From: an uncultured Muribaculaceae bacterium
Lineage (GTDB): Bacteria > Bacteroidota > Bacteroidia > Bacteroidales > Muribaculaceae
Length of the DNA: 47,956 nucleotides
Direction of reading: 5' to 3'
Assembly (NCBI GenBank): GCA_905233845.1
Contig: CAJOFH010000043.1
Location: 1-47,956 of the forward strand
Both the position numbers and the translations under genes were made by a program. Positions within the stretch are counted from its first letter, which is position 1. Each line of letters starts with the position of its first letter. Below are positions 39,416-47,347 of the stretch, piece after piece. Under the pieces are notes generated by a model. The model was not told the DNA's origin. It ran no database searches and worked only from the letters and a program-made list of their open reading frames with translations.

Positions 39416-41404
39416 CTAATCATTTAGCGCTTTTTCTTTAGACGTCAGTCTATTCTCCTTCATTCTCGTAATATATTGTTGTAGAATGGCCTCCATTTGC
39501 CGTTGCATATATGGCAGCTGCGGGAACTGATCTTTCATGGCAATTTGGTTGTGCTTGAGCGAAAAATCCTTCTTAAACTCATAGATGCCTATTAGCTCGT
39601 TGTTTCTATACTGAATCATCAAGTCATCAAGATAGTACATCGACGTGCCGTTACGGTCGTTGAATACGTAGTTCACATATTGCTCGCTGTCGTCAAGAGC
39701 ATCTTTCCCAAACGAGAAATACGGCTTTTGATAATTGAGCAAACCTAAAACAGTTGGCATAATGTCGGTCTGCTGAACTAAGTGTGTACTATCGCACTTT
39801 ACTGGCAACTGACCACCTGGTGTGTAAAAGAAGATAGGAATCAAGAATCTTCCCATATCGTTGTTATAGTCGTCACGGTAAGCCACTCCACAATGATCGG
39901 CAGTGAAGACGAAGATGGTATTTTTAAACCATGGCTCGTTCTTTACTTTCTCAAAATACTGCTTTATAGCATAATCGGCATAGCTGATGGAACGGTGCAT
40001 AGGGATTTCGCCACGAGTGAAGGCATCCTTGTACTTGTCGGGAATAGGGAATGGCTCATGGCTCGACGCGGTGAAGACGGTTAAAAAGAATGGTTTGACA
40101 CCACTGGCATACTCCTTTGTCTTGCCAGCAAAATATTCCAGATACGGTTCATCAAAAATTGCCCAGGTGCCATCAAAGTCCTTGTCGCCATACTCATCCA
40201 TGCCGTAATACTTCTCAAAACCAATTGAGTTGGCAAACGCCTTAAATCCCAACGTGGTGTTTGGTGCACCATGGAAAAAGGCTGTGGCATAGCCCTCGTC
40301 ACGAAGCATCTGCGGCAGAGCCTGCAAATTATTATTGGAGTAAAGATAATAGCAGTATGGGTCGATATAACGCGGTATACCCCCAAAACTTGCCGGCATA
40401 CAGTCAACAGAGCGAGCACCATTGGCAAAGCCATACTCAAAACAATAACTCTGGCTCAGTAACGAATCCAAGAAAGGTGTATAGCCCTGATATAGACCTT
40501 TGTCTTTTTCTCTATTGAAGAAGCCTGTATACTCCATCGAAAAACTCTCCATAAGGAAAACCACCACATTTAGCTTCCTCATCTCACCACCTTTAGGCTC
40601 CTTGTTCCTGACAGGACAGAAGATACCGTCAAGCTCTTCTTGCTTGAAGAACTGCGGCGTGGCGTAGCCTTTCTTGTGCATAGTAGTAATCATCGTGAAA
40701 GGCGTATTGAGAACTATAGCGGCCTCAAGAGGTTTCTTGCAGTAAATCTCGGCAGAGTCCTGTCTCAGTGGATGCATCTTCCAAGCCAGTCCTCCACGCA
40801 ATCCAGCAAGGGTCAACACCAGCGCAAGTACAAATATGGCCGAATGTATAGGATAATACACTTTATTCTTAGGAAAATCGTCCTTTAAACGGTTTGTCTT
40901 TACAGGATTGTAGTAAAAGAACACTATTGCAGCAATCAAGGCAATGCCCGCTAACCACACTTTCCAATATCCGATAATACTGTTGAGGAAAATCTTACCC
41001 AAATTGCTCTCGCCACCAAACTCCGAGAAAATGGTCCATGTCGTGCGGCGACCGCCAAACTCAAAATACACAATATCGGCAGCATTTACAACAATTCCCA
41101 GTATATTGACAACCCAAAAGATGATTTTCACCAAGCGCTGATATTTGACGGTGTGGCGACACTTAAACGGCAAGAACTGCAAAATCACACAAAGCGCGTT
41201 AAGATAGCACAATGCACTAAGGTCAAAACGCATTCCGCCCCAAGACATGGTGAGCATGTCGCTCATCGTAACATCCTGAAAATGCTGGATGTTCATGTAA
41301 TAAAACAACCAACGCATAATCATATAGATCACAACCATGATCGCAAAATTCACAACCATCACAACACCAGGCTGCTTCCTTATACTATCAAACGATATCT
41401 TCAT
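39416..41404 (-). CDS. LTA synthase-like membrane sulfatase-fold protein
   Basis: 662 aa, like the gene at 197-2017 but of a different branch. Five hydrophobic segments fill the first 210 residues; a periplasmic sulfatase-fold domain follows with VVVFLMESFSMEY (metal Glu), GARSVDCMPA (Ser nucleophile position), SSHEPFP and FTADHCGVAY (metal Asp-His). The family transfers phosphoglycerol or phosphoethanolamine to envelope components. The substrate is not known; the position beside waaA and kdsA suggests modification of lipid A or its core, an inference. Start ATG 41404; divergent from kdsA. Confidence 0.85.
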   Translation of the reverse strand: MKISFDSIRKQPGVVMVVNFAIMVVIYMIMRWLFYYMNIQHFQDVTMSDMLTMSWGGMRFDLSALCYLNALCVILQFLPFKCRHTVKYQRLVKIIFWVVNILGIVVNAADIVYFEFGGRRTTWTIFSEFGGESNLGKIFLNSIIGYWKVWLAGIALIAAIVFFYYNPVKTNRLKDDFPKNKVYYPIHSAIFVLALVLTLAGLRGGLAWKMHPLRQDSAEIYCKKPLEAAIVLNTPFTMITTMHKKGYATPQFFKQEELDGIFCPVRNKEPKGGEMRKLNVVVFLMESFSMEYTGFFNREKDKGLYQGYTPFLDSLLSQSYCFEYGFANGARSVDCMPASFGGIPRYIDPYCYYLYSNNNLQALPQMLRDEGYATAFFHGAPNTTLGFKAFANSIGFEKYYGMDEYGDKDFDGTWAIFDEPYLEYFAGKTKEYASGVKPFFLTVFTASSHEPFPIPDKYKDAFTRGEIPMHRSISYADYAIKQYFEKVKNEPWFKNTIFVFTADHCGVAYRDDYNNDMGRFLIPIFFYTPGGQLPVKCDSTHLVQQTDIMPTVLGLLNYQKPYFSFGKDALDDSEQYVNYVFNDRNGTSMYYLDDLMIQYRNNELIGIYEFKKDFSLKHNQIAMKDQFPQLPYMQRQMEAILQQYITRMKENRLTSKEKALND

Positions 41405-41435
41405 GATTATTTTTTACTACCGATTTTTGAACTTG

Positions 41436-41443
41436 CAAAATTA
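41436..41443 (-). promoter_or_regulatory. Promoter -7 box of the second LTA synthase-like gene
   Basis: Minus-strand TAATTTTG followed by CAAG, 31 nt before the ATG at 41404. Confidence 0.6.
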
Positions 41444-41528
41444 CTATTTTTTTAGAAGAACACGTTTCCTGCAACTAAAAAGTTGTGTTAAAGTCATTAA
41501 AAGTGCGTGTGTTTTCAGCTTTTATTAC

Positions 41529-41536
41529 TAAATTTG
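41529..41536 (+). promoter_or_regulatory. -7 box of the kdsA operon
   Basis: TAAATTTG followed by TACCGC, about 60 nt before kdsA. The -33 element is weak (TGTG in place of TTTG). Confidence 0.55.
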
Positions 41537-41594
41537 TACCGCTATAAACATTATTGACAAGTTACTTGTCCGCCCAAATTACTTAAAAAACTAA

Positions 41595-42386
41595 ATGACC
41601 AACAATAAGTTTATATTGCTTGCCGGGCCTTGCGTGATTGAAAGCGAGGAAAATGTGATGCTGCTCGCACATGCACTGAAGAGCATTGCCGAGAAGCACG
41701 ACCTCGACTTCTATTTCAAGGCTTCATGGGACAAAGCGAACCGTACCAAAGCCACAAACTACCGCGGGCCAGGCCTAGAAGAAGGATTGCGCATCCTACA
41801 AAAGGCAAAGACCGAGCTGGGCGTGAAAATTGTCACCGACATTCACGAACCACTGCAGGCAGAACCAGTGGCAGAGGTAGCCGACATACTACAAATACCG
41901 GCCTTCCTATGCCGACAGACCGACTTGCTGCACGCCGCAGCAAGGACTGGCAAACTAGTGAACATCAAAAAAGGACAGTTCTCAAGTCCTGAGGAAATGA
42001 ACAACGTCGTGAGCAAGATGGAACACTTTGGCTGCCGTAACTTCATGCTCTGCGAACGCGGAAACTGCTTTGGCTACAACAACTTAGTGGTCGATATGAC
42101 TGGACTTGTTAGACTCGCACGTCTTGGTTACCCTGTGCTCTTTGACGCAACACACAGCGTGCAGATAAGCGGCGGTGGATTCAATTACAGCAACAGCGGC
42201 AAGAGCGAGTTTGTGCCTTATCTTGCCAAGGCGGCAGTGGCAACAGGCGTGCTCTCAGGCCTGTTTATGGAAGTTCACAACGACCCACCCAGCGCATTAT
42301 GCGACGGTAGTTGTATGCTAAGGCTCGACGAGTTGGATTCCTTATTGAACCAGCTGATGTGCATCAGAGCAATAACAACCGAATAA
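41595..42386 (+). CDS. kdsA: KDO-8-phosphate synthase
   Basis: Condenses arabinose-5-phosphate and phosphoenolpyruvate into KDO-8-P, cytoplasmic. 263 aa. Motifs: AGPCVIESEE (Cys13, as in metal-dependent enzymes such as that of Aquifex aeolicus), KASWDKANRT, RGPGLEEG, TDIHEP, PAFLCRQTDLL, NIKKGQF, GYNNLVVDM and DATHSVQ. First of four genes packed with gaps of 1, 35 and 4 nt. Leading the operon from its own promoter, it fits lipopolysaccharide core synthesis. Confidence 0.96.
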   Translation: MTNNKFILLAGPCVIESEENVMLLAHALKSIAEKHDLDFYFKASWDKANRTKATNYRGPGLEEGLRILQKAKTELGVKIVTDIHEPLQAEPVAEVADILQIPAFLCRQTDLLHAAARTGKLVNIKKGQFSSPEEMNNVVSKMEHFGCRNFMLCERGNCFGYNNLVVDMTGLVRLARLGYPVLFDATHSVQISGGGFNYSNSGKSEFVPYLAKAAVATGVLSGLFMEVHNDPPSALCDGSCMLRLDELDSLLNQLMCIRAITTE

Positions 42387-42387
42387 C

Positions 42388-43287
42388 ATGCTTTTACTCA
42401 AAAGAATAGTACATAACACCATCTGGGGCGGTCCCAAAATAAGCCGACTGGCAGGTGTAGAAGGCGACCAAATTGGTCACCTCTACTCGCTCTACTGCCG
42501 TGAGGGCATCTCTAATGAGATTCTCAACGGTGAGTGGAAGGGACGATGCCTAAATGATGTTTTCCCGCTTTTCAAAGAAGCGATGGGCATGGCTCAGTAT
42601 GAATATTTCCCACTAACTCTTGCACTGACCGAGGCTAATGAAAACCTGAGCATTCAGGTGCATCCCAACGACGAGGCAGCAAGCCGCCTGGAGAATCGGG
42701 TTCGTGGAAAGCGCGAGTCGTGGTTCTTTATCGATGCCCCTATTTCGGGCACCATAATCAACGGATGCACTTGCCGTGACAAGGCTCAAGAGTCACAGAT
42801 GATAACACAGGGACAATTCATGGCGATGGCCGACACTCTGCCAGTCAAGCAAGGCGATTATGTGTTTGTGGAGCCTGGCACCCTTCATGCCATCACGGCT
42901 GGCAGCCTCGTCTTTGAGATAGAGGAAGGCAGCGACTTCACATACAGGTTCTACGACTACGACCGCACCGATACTCAGGGCAATCGCCGCGAACTCCACA
43001 TCGAGAAAGCCACCAGCGCTCTCAACATGGACTTAAAATCAACTGTCAAGAGATATAACAACCAAGAAATCAAAGAGAAAACTTATAGCACAAAGCTGAT
43101 AGAAAACATTGACAATTACACCAATGAAAGTGGCATGCTCGAATGCTTCACCTTTATAAAAGGCTCTCTGAGTTGCGAAGGCATGACTGTGCCACCAGGC
43201 TCCACCATCTTGCTGTGGCCCGGCGAATTACTCTCAACCAGCGATGTAGACCTCGCGTTCCTCTCCCGCCTAATCACAATTAACTAA
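42388..43287 (+). CDS. manA: Mannose-6-phosphate isomerase, type I short form
   Basis: 299 aa, cupin-fold zinc isomerase interconverting fructose-6-P and mannose-6-P. Zinc and substrate motifs are seen: IQVHPNDE (Gln/His), the Glu of EYFPLTLALTEANE region, GTLHAIT (His) and IEEGSDFTYRFYDYDR with the catalytic Arg. The length matches the Bacillus-like short class. It begins one base after the kdsA stop. Mannose-6-P leads to GDP-mannose and the GDP-fucose made by gmd and fcl at 9.5-11.8 kb. Why it sits in a KDO operon is not obvious. Confidence 0.85.
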   Translation: MLLLKRIVHNTIWGGPKISRLAGVEGDQIGHLYSLYCREGISNEILNGEWKGRCLNDVFPLFKEAMGMAQYEYFPLTLALTEANENLSIQVHPNDEAASRLENRVRGKRESWFFIDAPISGTIINGCTCRDKAQESQMITQGQFMAMADTLPVKQGDYVFVEPGTLHAITAGSLVFEIEEGSDFTYRFYDYDRTDTQGNRRELHIEKATSALNMDLKSTVKRYNNQEIKEKTYSTKLIENIDNYTNESGMLECFTFIKGSLSCEGMTVPPGSTILLWPGELLSTSDVDLAFLSRLITIN

Positions 43288-43322
43288 ATCACTTTCCACC
43301 TCATAATCTCCTGCTTTAAACT

Positions 43323-43976
43323 ATGATTTACTCACCATCATTAATGTGCGCAAATTTTGACAACCTCAAGGCCGAAACGTTCGCCCTGGAGGCTGCGGGC
43401 GCATCACGTCTACATCTCGATGTGATGGACGGACGATATGTCCCAAACTTCGCAATGGGGCTTGGTGACGTGAAGTCGGTCTGTCGCAACACGTCACTTG
43501 TGACTGAGCTACATATGATGATCATGGAGCCGAGTCGATATATTAAGATGTATGCCGATGCTGGAGTCGATATCATCTATTTCCACCCCGATAGCGACAG
43601 CCATCCCATGCAGGTGATTCAGAAAATCAGAAAAGAGGGACGCAAACCAGGCATCGTCATCAATCCTGAGACCACCATTGAGAGCTTGACGGAATTTTAT
43701 GACCTAGTCGACAACGTGCTGCTGATGGGTGTCAAACCCGGAAATGCTGGGCACATCTACCTGCCATACGTGGAAGAGAAGATTGGCCAACTGCTTGAGC
43801 TAAAAGATAAATACAACCTTGAAATCATCATGGACGGAGCTTGCACCATCGAACGTATGAAACGATGGGGAAAGCAAGGAGTTGACGGCTTCGTATTGGG
43901 CACTTCGTCACTCTTCGGGCATCTTGGTTCATACAAAGATATCATAAGTCATATTAAACGTGAATGTGGAGAATAA
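43323..43976 (+). CDS. Ribulose-phosphate 3-epimerase family protein, AlsE-like
   Basis: 217-aa TIM-barrel epimerase. Catalytic pattern: SPSLMCANF start, HLDVMDG (His31, Asp33), ELHMMI (His64), and IIMDGACTIE (second Asp near 171). The start SPSLMC and the end VLGTSSLFGH resemble allulose-6-phosphate epimerase AlsE, and the usual VNPGFGGQ loop is VKPGNAGH here. So it is probably a sugar-phosphate epimerase, but the exact substrate (ribulose-5-P, allulose-6-P or another) cannot be told; no canonical second Rpe is in the window. It lies between manA and kdsC (4 nt). Confidence 0.75.
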   Translation: MIYSPSLMCANFDNLKAETFALEAAGASRLHLDVMDGRYVPNFAMGLGDVKSVCRNTSLVTELHMMIMEPSRYIKMYADAGVDIIYFHPDSDSHPMQVIQKIRKEGRKPGIVINPETTIESLTEFYDLVDNVLLMGVKPGNAGHIYLPYVEEKIGQLLELKDKYNLEIIMDGACTIERMKRWGKQGVDGFVLGTSSLFGHLGSYKDIISHIKRECGE

Positions 43977-43980
43977 AACC

Positions 43981-44460
43981 ATGAATATCAAACTACTAGT
44001 AATGGATGTTGACGGCACACTAACCGACGGCAAGATTAATATGGGGCCCAACGGTGAGTTGTTTAAGGCTTTTGACATTAAGGACGGATATGCCATTAAC
44101 GAGATGCTGCCAGCGCACGGAATCATGCCAGCGATAATCACTGGTAGAACATCAGGCATCGTTGAGAACCGAGCTCGCGAGCTACACATTACCGAGCTAC
44201 ATCAAGGCAAGCATGACAAACTCGACACCCTTAAAGCCCTCATGAAAAAATATGACTGTACACGCAACAACGTCGCTTACATTGGCGACGACATCCTCGA
44301 CATCGTCTGCATGAAAGAATGTGCCTTTGTGGGATGCCCAGCCGACGCATGCGACCAAGTAAAAGAGATCTCTAACTACATTTGCACAAAAAACGGCGGC
44401 AAAGGCGCCGTTCGCGAGTTTATAGAATTTATCATCGCAAATCAAGAGAGTGGAGCGTGA
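43981..44460 (+). CDS. kdsC: KDO-8-phosphate phosphatase, HAD family
   Basis: Cap-less HAD phosphatase, 159 aa from the ATG at 43981 (an in-frame alternative at 43960 overlaps the previous gene). Motifs: VMDVDGTLTDG (two Asp), ITGRTSGIVENRA, a Lys in the HQGKHDKL region, and YIGDDILDI. The C-terminal GGKGAVREFIE is typical of KdsC. It removes the phosphate of KDO-8-P made by KdsA, so the two flank the operon. Confidence 0.92.
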   Translation: MNIKLLVMDVDGTLTDGKINMGPNGELFKAFDIKDGYAINEMLPAHGIMPAIITGRTSGIVENRARELHITELHQGKHDKLDTLKALMKKYDCTRNNVAYIGDDILDIVCMKECAFVGCPADACDQVKEISNYICTKNGGKGAVREFIEFIIANQESGA

Positions 44461-44567
44461 AGAGCCTTGGATTTCACCCAAATCGGCCCATGACAATTAT
44501 TTCTTTTGCGTAATTTGCGTAATTCTTGCGTAATTTGTGTGAGAATAATAAAAAATCTTCAAAACCT
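44461..44567 (+). other. Spacer with TTGCGTAAT repeats
   Basis: No gene. TTGCGTAAT occurs three times (about 44503-44537) in a 9-10 nt period, upstream of the rplS promoter. Confidence 0.6.
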
Positions 44568-44598
44568 TTTGTCATATAGGAAATTTGTAGTATCTTTG
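44568..44598 (+). promoter_or_regulatory. rplS promoter
   Basis: TTTG (44568-44571), 19-nt spacer, TATCTTTG (44591-44598) followed by CACCGCTTTTCGC, a stretch almost identical to the rpsF transcript start. Confidence 0.8.
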
Positions 44599-44608
44599 CA
44601 CCGCTTTT

Positions 44609-44652
44609 CGCAATCTCTGGCAAGAAGTTTAGAGTGGCTTGTGAATATTGCG
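44609..44652 (+). promoter_or_regulatory. Candidate structured leader of rplS
   Basis: In the 90-nt leader CGCAAT (44609-44614) pairs with ATTGCG (44647-44652), and CAAG (44621-44624) with CTTG (44638-44641) inside. A ribosomal-protein L19 leader has been proposed for Flavobacteria; whether this is the same element is untested. Confidence 0.35.
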
Positions 44653-44692
44653 TAGAGTTATTTGAACAAAACTTAAAGAAATTTCTTTTACA

Positions 44693-45076
44693 ATGGACTT
44701 AATTAAAGTTGCAGAACAAGCGTTCGACACTGGCAAAGAGTTGCCCGAGTTCCTTCCTGGCGACACTATCACCGTTGCTTATCGCATCAGGGAAAAAGGT
44801 ACCAAAGGTGACATCAAAGAGCGTATTCAGAACTATCGCGGCGTTGTAATCAAAATCAACGGCGAAGGTAAGAAAAAACGCTTCACAGTGCGCAAAATCA
44901 GCGACAACATTGGCGTAGAGCGTATCTTCCCAATGGAATCACCCTTCATCGACAGCATCACCATCAACAAGTATGGTCGCGTACGTCGTGCTAAGCTTTA
45001 CTATCTGCGTGGTCTCACCGGTAAGAAGGCTCGCATCAAAGAGCGTCGTATCGTCAAGAAGGATGCCGCTAAGTAA
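44693..45076 (+). CDS. rplS: 50S ribosomal protein bL19
   Basis: 127 aa. Motifs [34 protein letters not shown] in parts ([21 protein letters not shown]), [41 protein letters not shown]. Single-gene unit with its own promoter, structured leader and terminator. In many bacteria it sits with trmD and rimM; here it is alone. Confidence 0.97.
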   Translation: MDLIKVAEQAFDTGKELPEFLPGDTITVAYRIREKGTKGDIKERIQNYRGVVIKINGEGKKKRFTVRKISDNIGVERIFPMESPFIDSITINKYGRVRRAKLYYLRGLTGKKARIKERRIVKKDAAK

Positions 45077-45101
45077 GCAATCTTTCTTAGAAAAGAAAAC
45101 A

Positions 45102-45140
45102 GAAAACCGTAGTTGTCGAGAAGACAAACTACGGTTTTCT
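45102..45140 (+). terminator. rplS terminator
   Basis: GAAAACCGTAGT (45102-45113) pairs with ACTACGGTTTTC (45128-45139), with TGTC/GACA inside and a one-base bulge, then T residues. Confidence 0.9.
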
Positions 45141-45289
45141 TTTATCTTCTAACGCAACTCAATTATTTTATATAGTGTGCCACTATAAACCAAACGCAGC
45201 CCATCACCCTACTTCGTCATTCATCATTCATCATTCCATCTATATCGAATTATAAAGCAAAAAATTAGGTCACATTAATTATTTTTTTA

Positions 45290-45297
45290 TACCTTTG
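45290..45297 (+). promoter_or_regulatory. -7 box of the SPOR-folE unit
   Basis: TACCTTTG followed by TACAC, 22 nt before the first ATG. Upstream, 45217-45239 has repeated TCATTCA units, nothing else. Confidence 0.6.
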
Positions 45298-45319
45298 TAC
45301 ACTTAATTGAAAATCTACA

Positions 45320-46057
45320 ATGGCGAGACATATGAAACATTCTTATTTTAAACAAGTTATACTCACTGTAGTGCTTGCTTTTGCTTGTGCCCCAGCACTT
45401 TTTGCTCAAGTAAACATCAACGCACCTACAGGACTCAATCCTGGCACACAAAACGAGCCCGAGAAAAAAGTGGAGACTCCCACTACTACCCCATCAACCA
45501 CAACCACCGAGAACAATGAGGGCGTAAAAAGTGAGCAAACCACAACAAACCAAAGCTCATCGACAAATAGTGGTCCAAGTGCTTCTACAACCAACAGGCC
45601 TGCCGGTAACAGGCCACAACAGTCCAACACTCAGCAAAGACCAAGAACAAACAACAACACCGCAGTTAACGCACCTGTGACAACTAAGAAGCCTTGGGTT
45701 GACAGCAAAAAGCCCGAGTCGCTAAACCGTGACTTCAGTACTGGCAAAAACAGCTCCAATCTCCAGTCAAGACAAGAAGTGGAAATGAGAAGCTATGGAT
45801 ACCGCATACTTGTTTACAACACCAACAAGTCTAAAAACGCCAAAGCCAACGCACAAAAAAGAGCACGCGACATTGCTCTGAAATTCCCACAATACCAATT
45901 CTACTTCAACTATAAAGCACCAACTTGGAGACTCAGGCTAGGAGACTTTGCCGATGAAGAAGCTGCACATCGAGCCCTCAAACAGATGAAACAGGCCTTC
46001 CCAATGTATGCCAAAGAAATGACAATCATACACGATCACATAAATGTGTGGAAATAA
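45320..46057 (+). CDS. Exported SPOR-domain protein
   Basis: 245 aa; ATG codons at 45320 and 45332 are possible, the second giving the better signal peptide (MKHSYFKQVILTVVLAFACAP...FAQ). Residues 30-130 are a low-complexity Thr/Ser/Asn/Gln/Pro linker. The C-terminal 90 residues are SPOR-like (Sporulation-related, peptidoglycan binding): EMRSYGYRILVYNTNKSKNA, LKFPQYQFYFNYKAPTW, RLRLGDFADEEAAHRALKQM. The domain binds denuded glycan strands at the septum. Its stop codon overlaps the folE ATG (TAATG). Confidence 0.85.
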   Translation: MARHMKHSYFKQVILTVVLAFACAPALFAQVNINAPTGLNPGTQNEPEKKVETPTTTPSTTTTENNEGVKSEQTTTNQSSSTNSGPSASTTNRPAGNRPQQSNTQQRPRTNNNTAVNAPVTTKKPWVDSKKPESLNRDFSTGKNSSNLQSRQEVEMRSYGYRILVYNTNKSKNAKANAQKRARDIALKFPQYQFYFNYKAPTWRLRLGDFADEEAAHRALKQMKQAFPMYAKEMTIIHDHINVWK

Positions 46058-46653
46058 TGAGCAATAACAAAAAACCACAATACGACAACGAACAAGTCGA
46101 GAAACTCGCTTCTCACTTGAAAGCCATAATAGAACTGCTCGGGGAAGATCCCAACCGCGAAGGGCTCCTCAAAACGCCACAAAGAGCAGCTAAAGCCCTT
46201 ATTGACAACACCAGCGGATACGGCAGTGATGGCGGGCAGCTGATACGCCAAGCTCTATTCTCGCATAACAGCCATCAGATGGTGATTGTCAAGGATATCG
46301 AGTTCTACTCACTGTGCGAGCATCATATTTTGCCTTTCTTTGGCACAGTGTCAATCGGATATATACCTGATGGCGAGATTGTAGGTCTCAGCAAATTGGC
46401 ACGCGTAGTAGAGACTCATGCCCGTCGCTTGCAGGTTCAAGAACGTCTCACTTCCGATATCTGCAAGGTCGTCAGCGAGAACATCAAGAACAAGGGCGTT
46501 ATCGTCGCTTGTGAGGCAGCCCACATGTGCATGAAAATGCGAGGGATAGAAAAACAAGAGACCACAACAGTAACAATCGAATATTGTGGTGATTTTGAGT
46601 CAGTTGAATTGCAGCAACAATTCTTTACCCTCTGCAAACTTAAAAATAATTGA
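46057..46653 (+). CDS. folE: GTP cyclohydrolase I
   Basis: 198 aa from the ATG at 46057, overlapping the SPOR gene stop by one base. First enzyme of folate (and queuosine or pteridine) synthesis from GTP. Zinc and active-site motifs are present: FYSLCEHHILPFFG (Cys and His), YIPDGEIVGLSKLARVV, RLQVQERLTSDI, and ACEAAHMCMKMRG with the second zinc Cys. Start choice follows the TAATG overlap. Length is typical. Confidence 0.97.
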   Translation: MSNNKKPQYDNEQVEKLASHLKAIIELLGEDPNREGLLKTPQRAAKALIDNTSGYGSDGGQLIRQALFSHNSHQMVIVKDIEFYSLCEHHILPFFGTVSIGYIPDGEIVGLSKLARVVETHARRLQVQERLTSDICKVVSENIKNKGVIVACEAAHMCMKMRGIEKQETTTVTIEYCGDFESVELQQQFFTLCKLKNN

Positions 46654-46682
46654 TAAAAACCTCAAAAAAAAACTCCAAAAAT

Positions 46683-46713
46683 TTTGCTGGTTCAAAAAAA
46701 AGCACTAGCTTTG
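46683..46713 (+). promoter_or_regulatory. tRNA promoter
   Basis: TTTG (46683-46686), 19-nt spacer, TAGCTTTG (46706-46713) followed by TACCC, 34 nt before tRNA-Gly. Confidence 0.75.
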
Positions 46714-46747
46714 TACCCGCAATCAAGAATTGAGGTTGCTTTTTGAT

Positions 46748-46820
46748 GCGACAGTAGCTCAGTTGGTAGAGCGCGACCTTGCCAAGGTCGAGGTCGCGGG
46801 TCCGAGTCCCGTCTGTCGCT
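46748..46820 (+). tRNA. tRNA-Gly (anticodon GCC)
   Basis: 73 nt, cloverleaf complete. Acceptor GCGACAG with CTGTCGC; anticodon stem CGACC/GGTCG with loop TTGCCAA. No CCA is encoded. The T loop reads TCCGAGT, with C where U55 is nearly universal. Confidence 0.95.
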
Positions 46821-46833
46821 CAAATAAATACTT

Positions 46834-46917
46834 GTCCAGGTGGCGGAATTGGTAGACGCGCTACTTTGAGGGGGTAGTGCCCAATTGGGCGTGTGAGTTC
46901 GACTCTCATCTTGGACA
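46834..46917 (+). tRNA. tRNA-Leu (anticodon GAG)
   Basis: 84 nt, with the long variable arm of leucine tRNAs (GTGCCCAATTGGGCG region). Acceptor GTCCAGG with CTTGGAC (one G-U); anticodon loop TTGAGGG. Normal T loop TTCGACT. No CCA encoded. 13 nt after tRNA-Gly, same transcript. Confidence 0.95.
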
Positions 46918-46924
46918 CCTGAAG

Positions 46925-46963
46925 GAGGAGATAATTGATTGATATTCAATCTTTTATCTCCTC
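46925..46963 (+). terminator. Terminator after the tRNA pair
   Basis: GAGGAGATAA (46925-46934) pairs with TTATCTCCTC (46954-46963); a short inner stem lies in the loop. The T tract is short. Confidence 0.7.
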
Positions 46964-47347
46964 TTCATTTTTACCAATGTACGTCAAATTGCACAAATAA
47001 TTTTTTCTTATTCCACACCTAAAGTGCTGAAATTGAACTTTTTGCCCTATTTTTAACAAATCGCACGTAAATGTTAATTTTCGCCTTTTTTTTCTTTAAA
47101 ATAAAATTGCACATATTTATAACATTAGATATCAACACATTACAAAAGGTTCAGTTCTCTCAGGCCAAAAAGCAGTGTGTCCACATCTCATTTTATTTAT
47201 TTTCCTAACATACAATAACATAACTACTGTGCACCATGCCAAATAAATGTGCAATTCTGGTGTGTTTTCAGCCGCACAAGTAACTTTATCTAAGAAATAA
47301 TCAACTAAATAATGATATTAATAGCATTTTTGATTAACAATTATCCT
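46964..47347 (+). other. AT-rich intergenic, nothing recognised
   Basis: About 380 bases, very AT-rich. No open frame, no clear terminal inverted repeats of the downstream insertion element, and no strong promoter. The region is consistent with IS flank or relic. Confidence 0.6.

Noticed and set aside
46692-46949. Open frame on the minus strand across the tRNA genes
   Set aside because: It is the antisense of tRNA-Gly and tRNA-Leu, a well-known false gene pattern.
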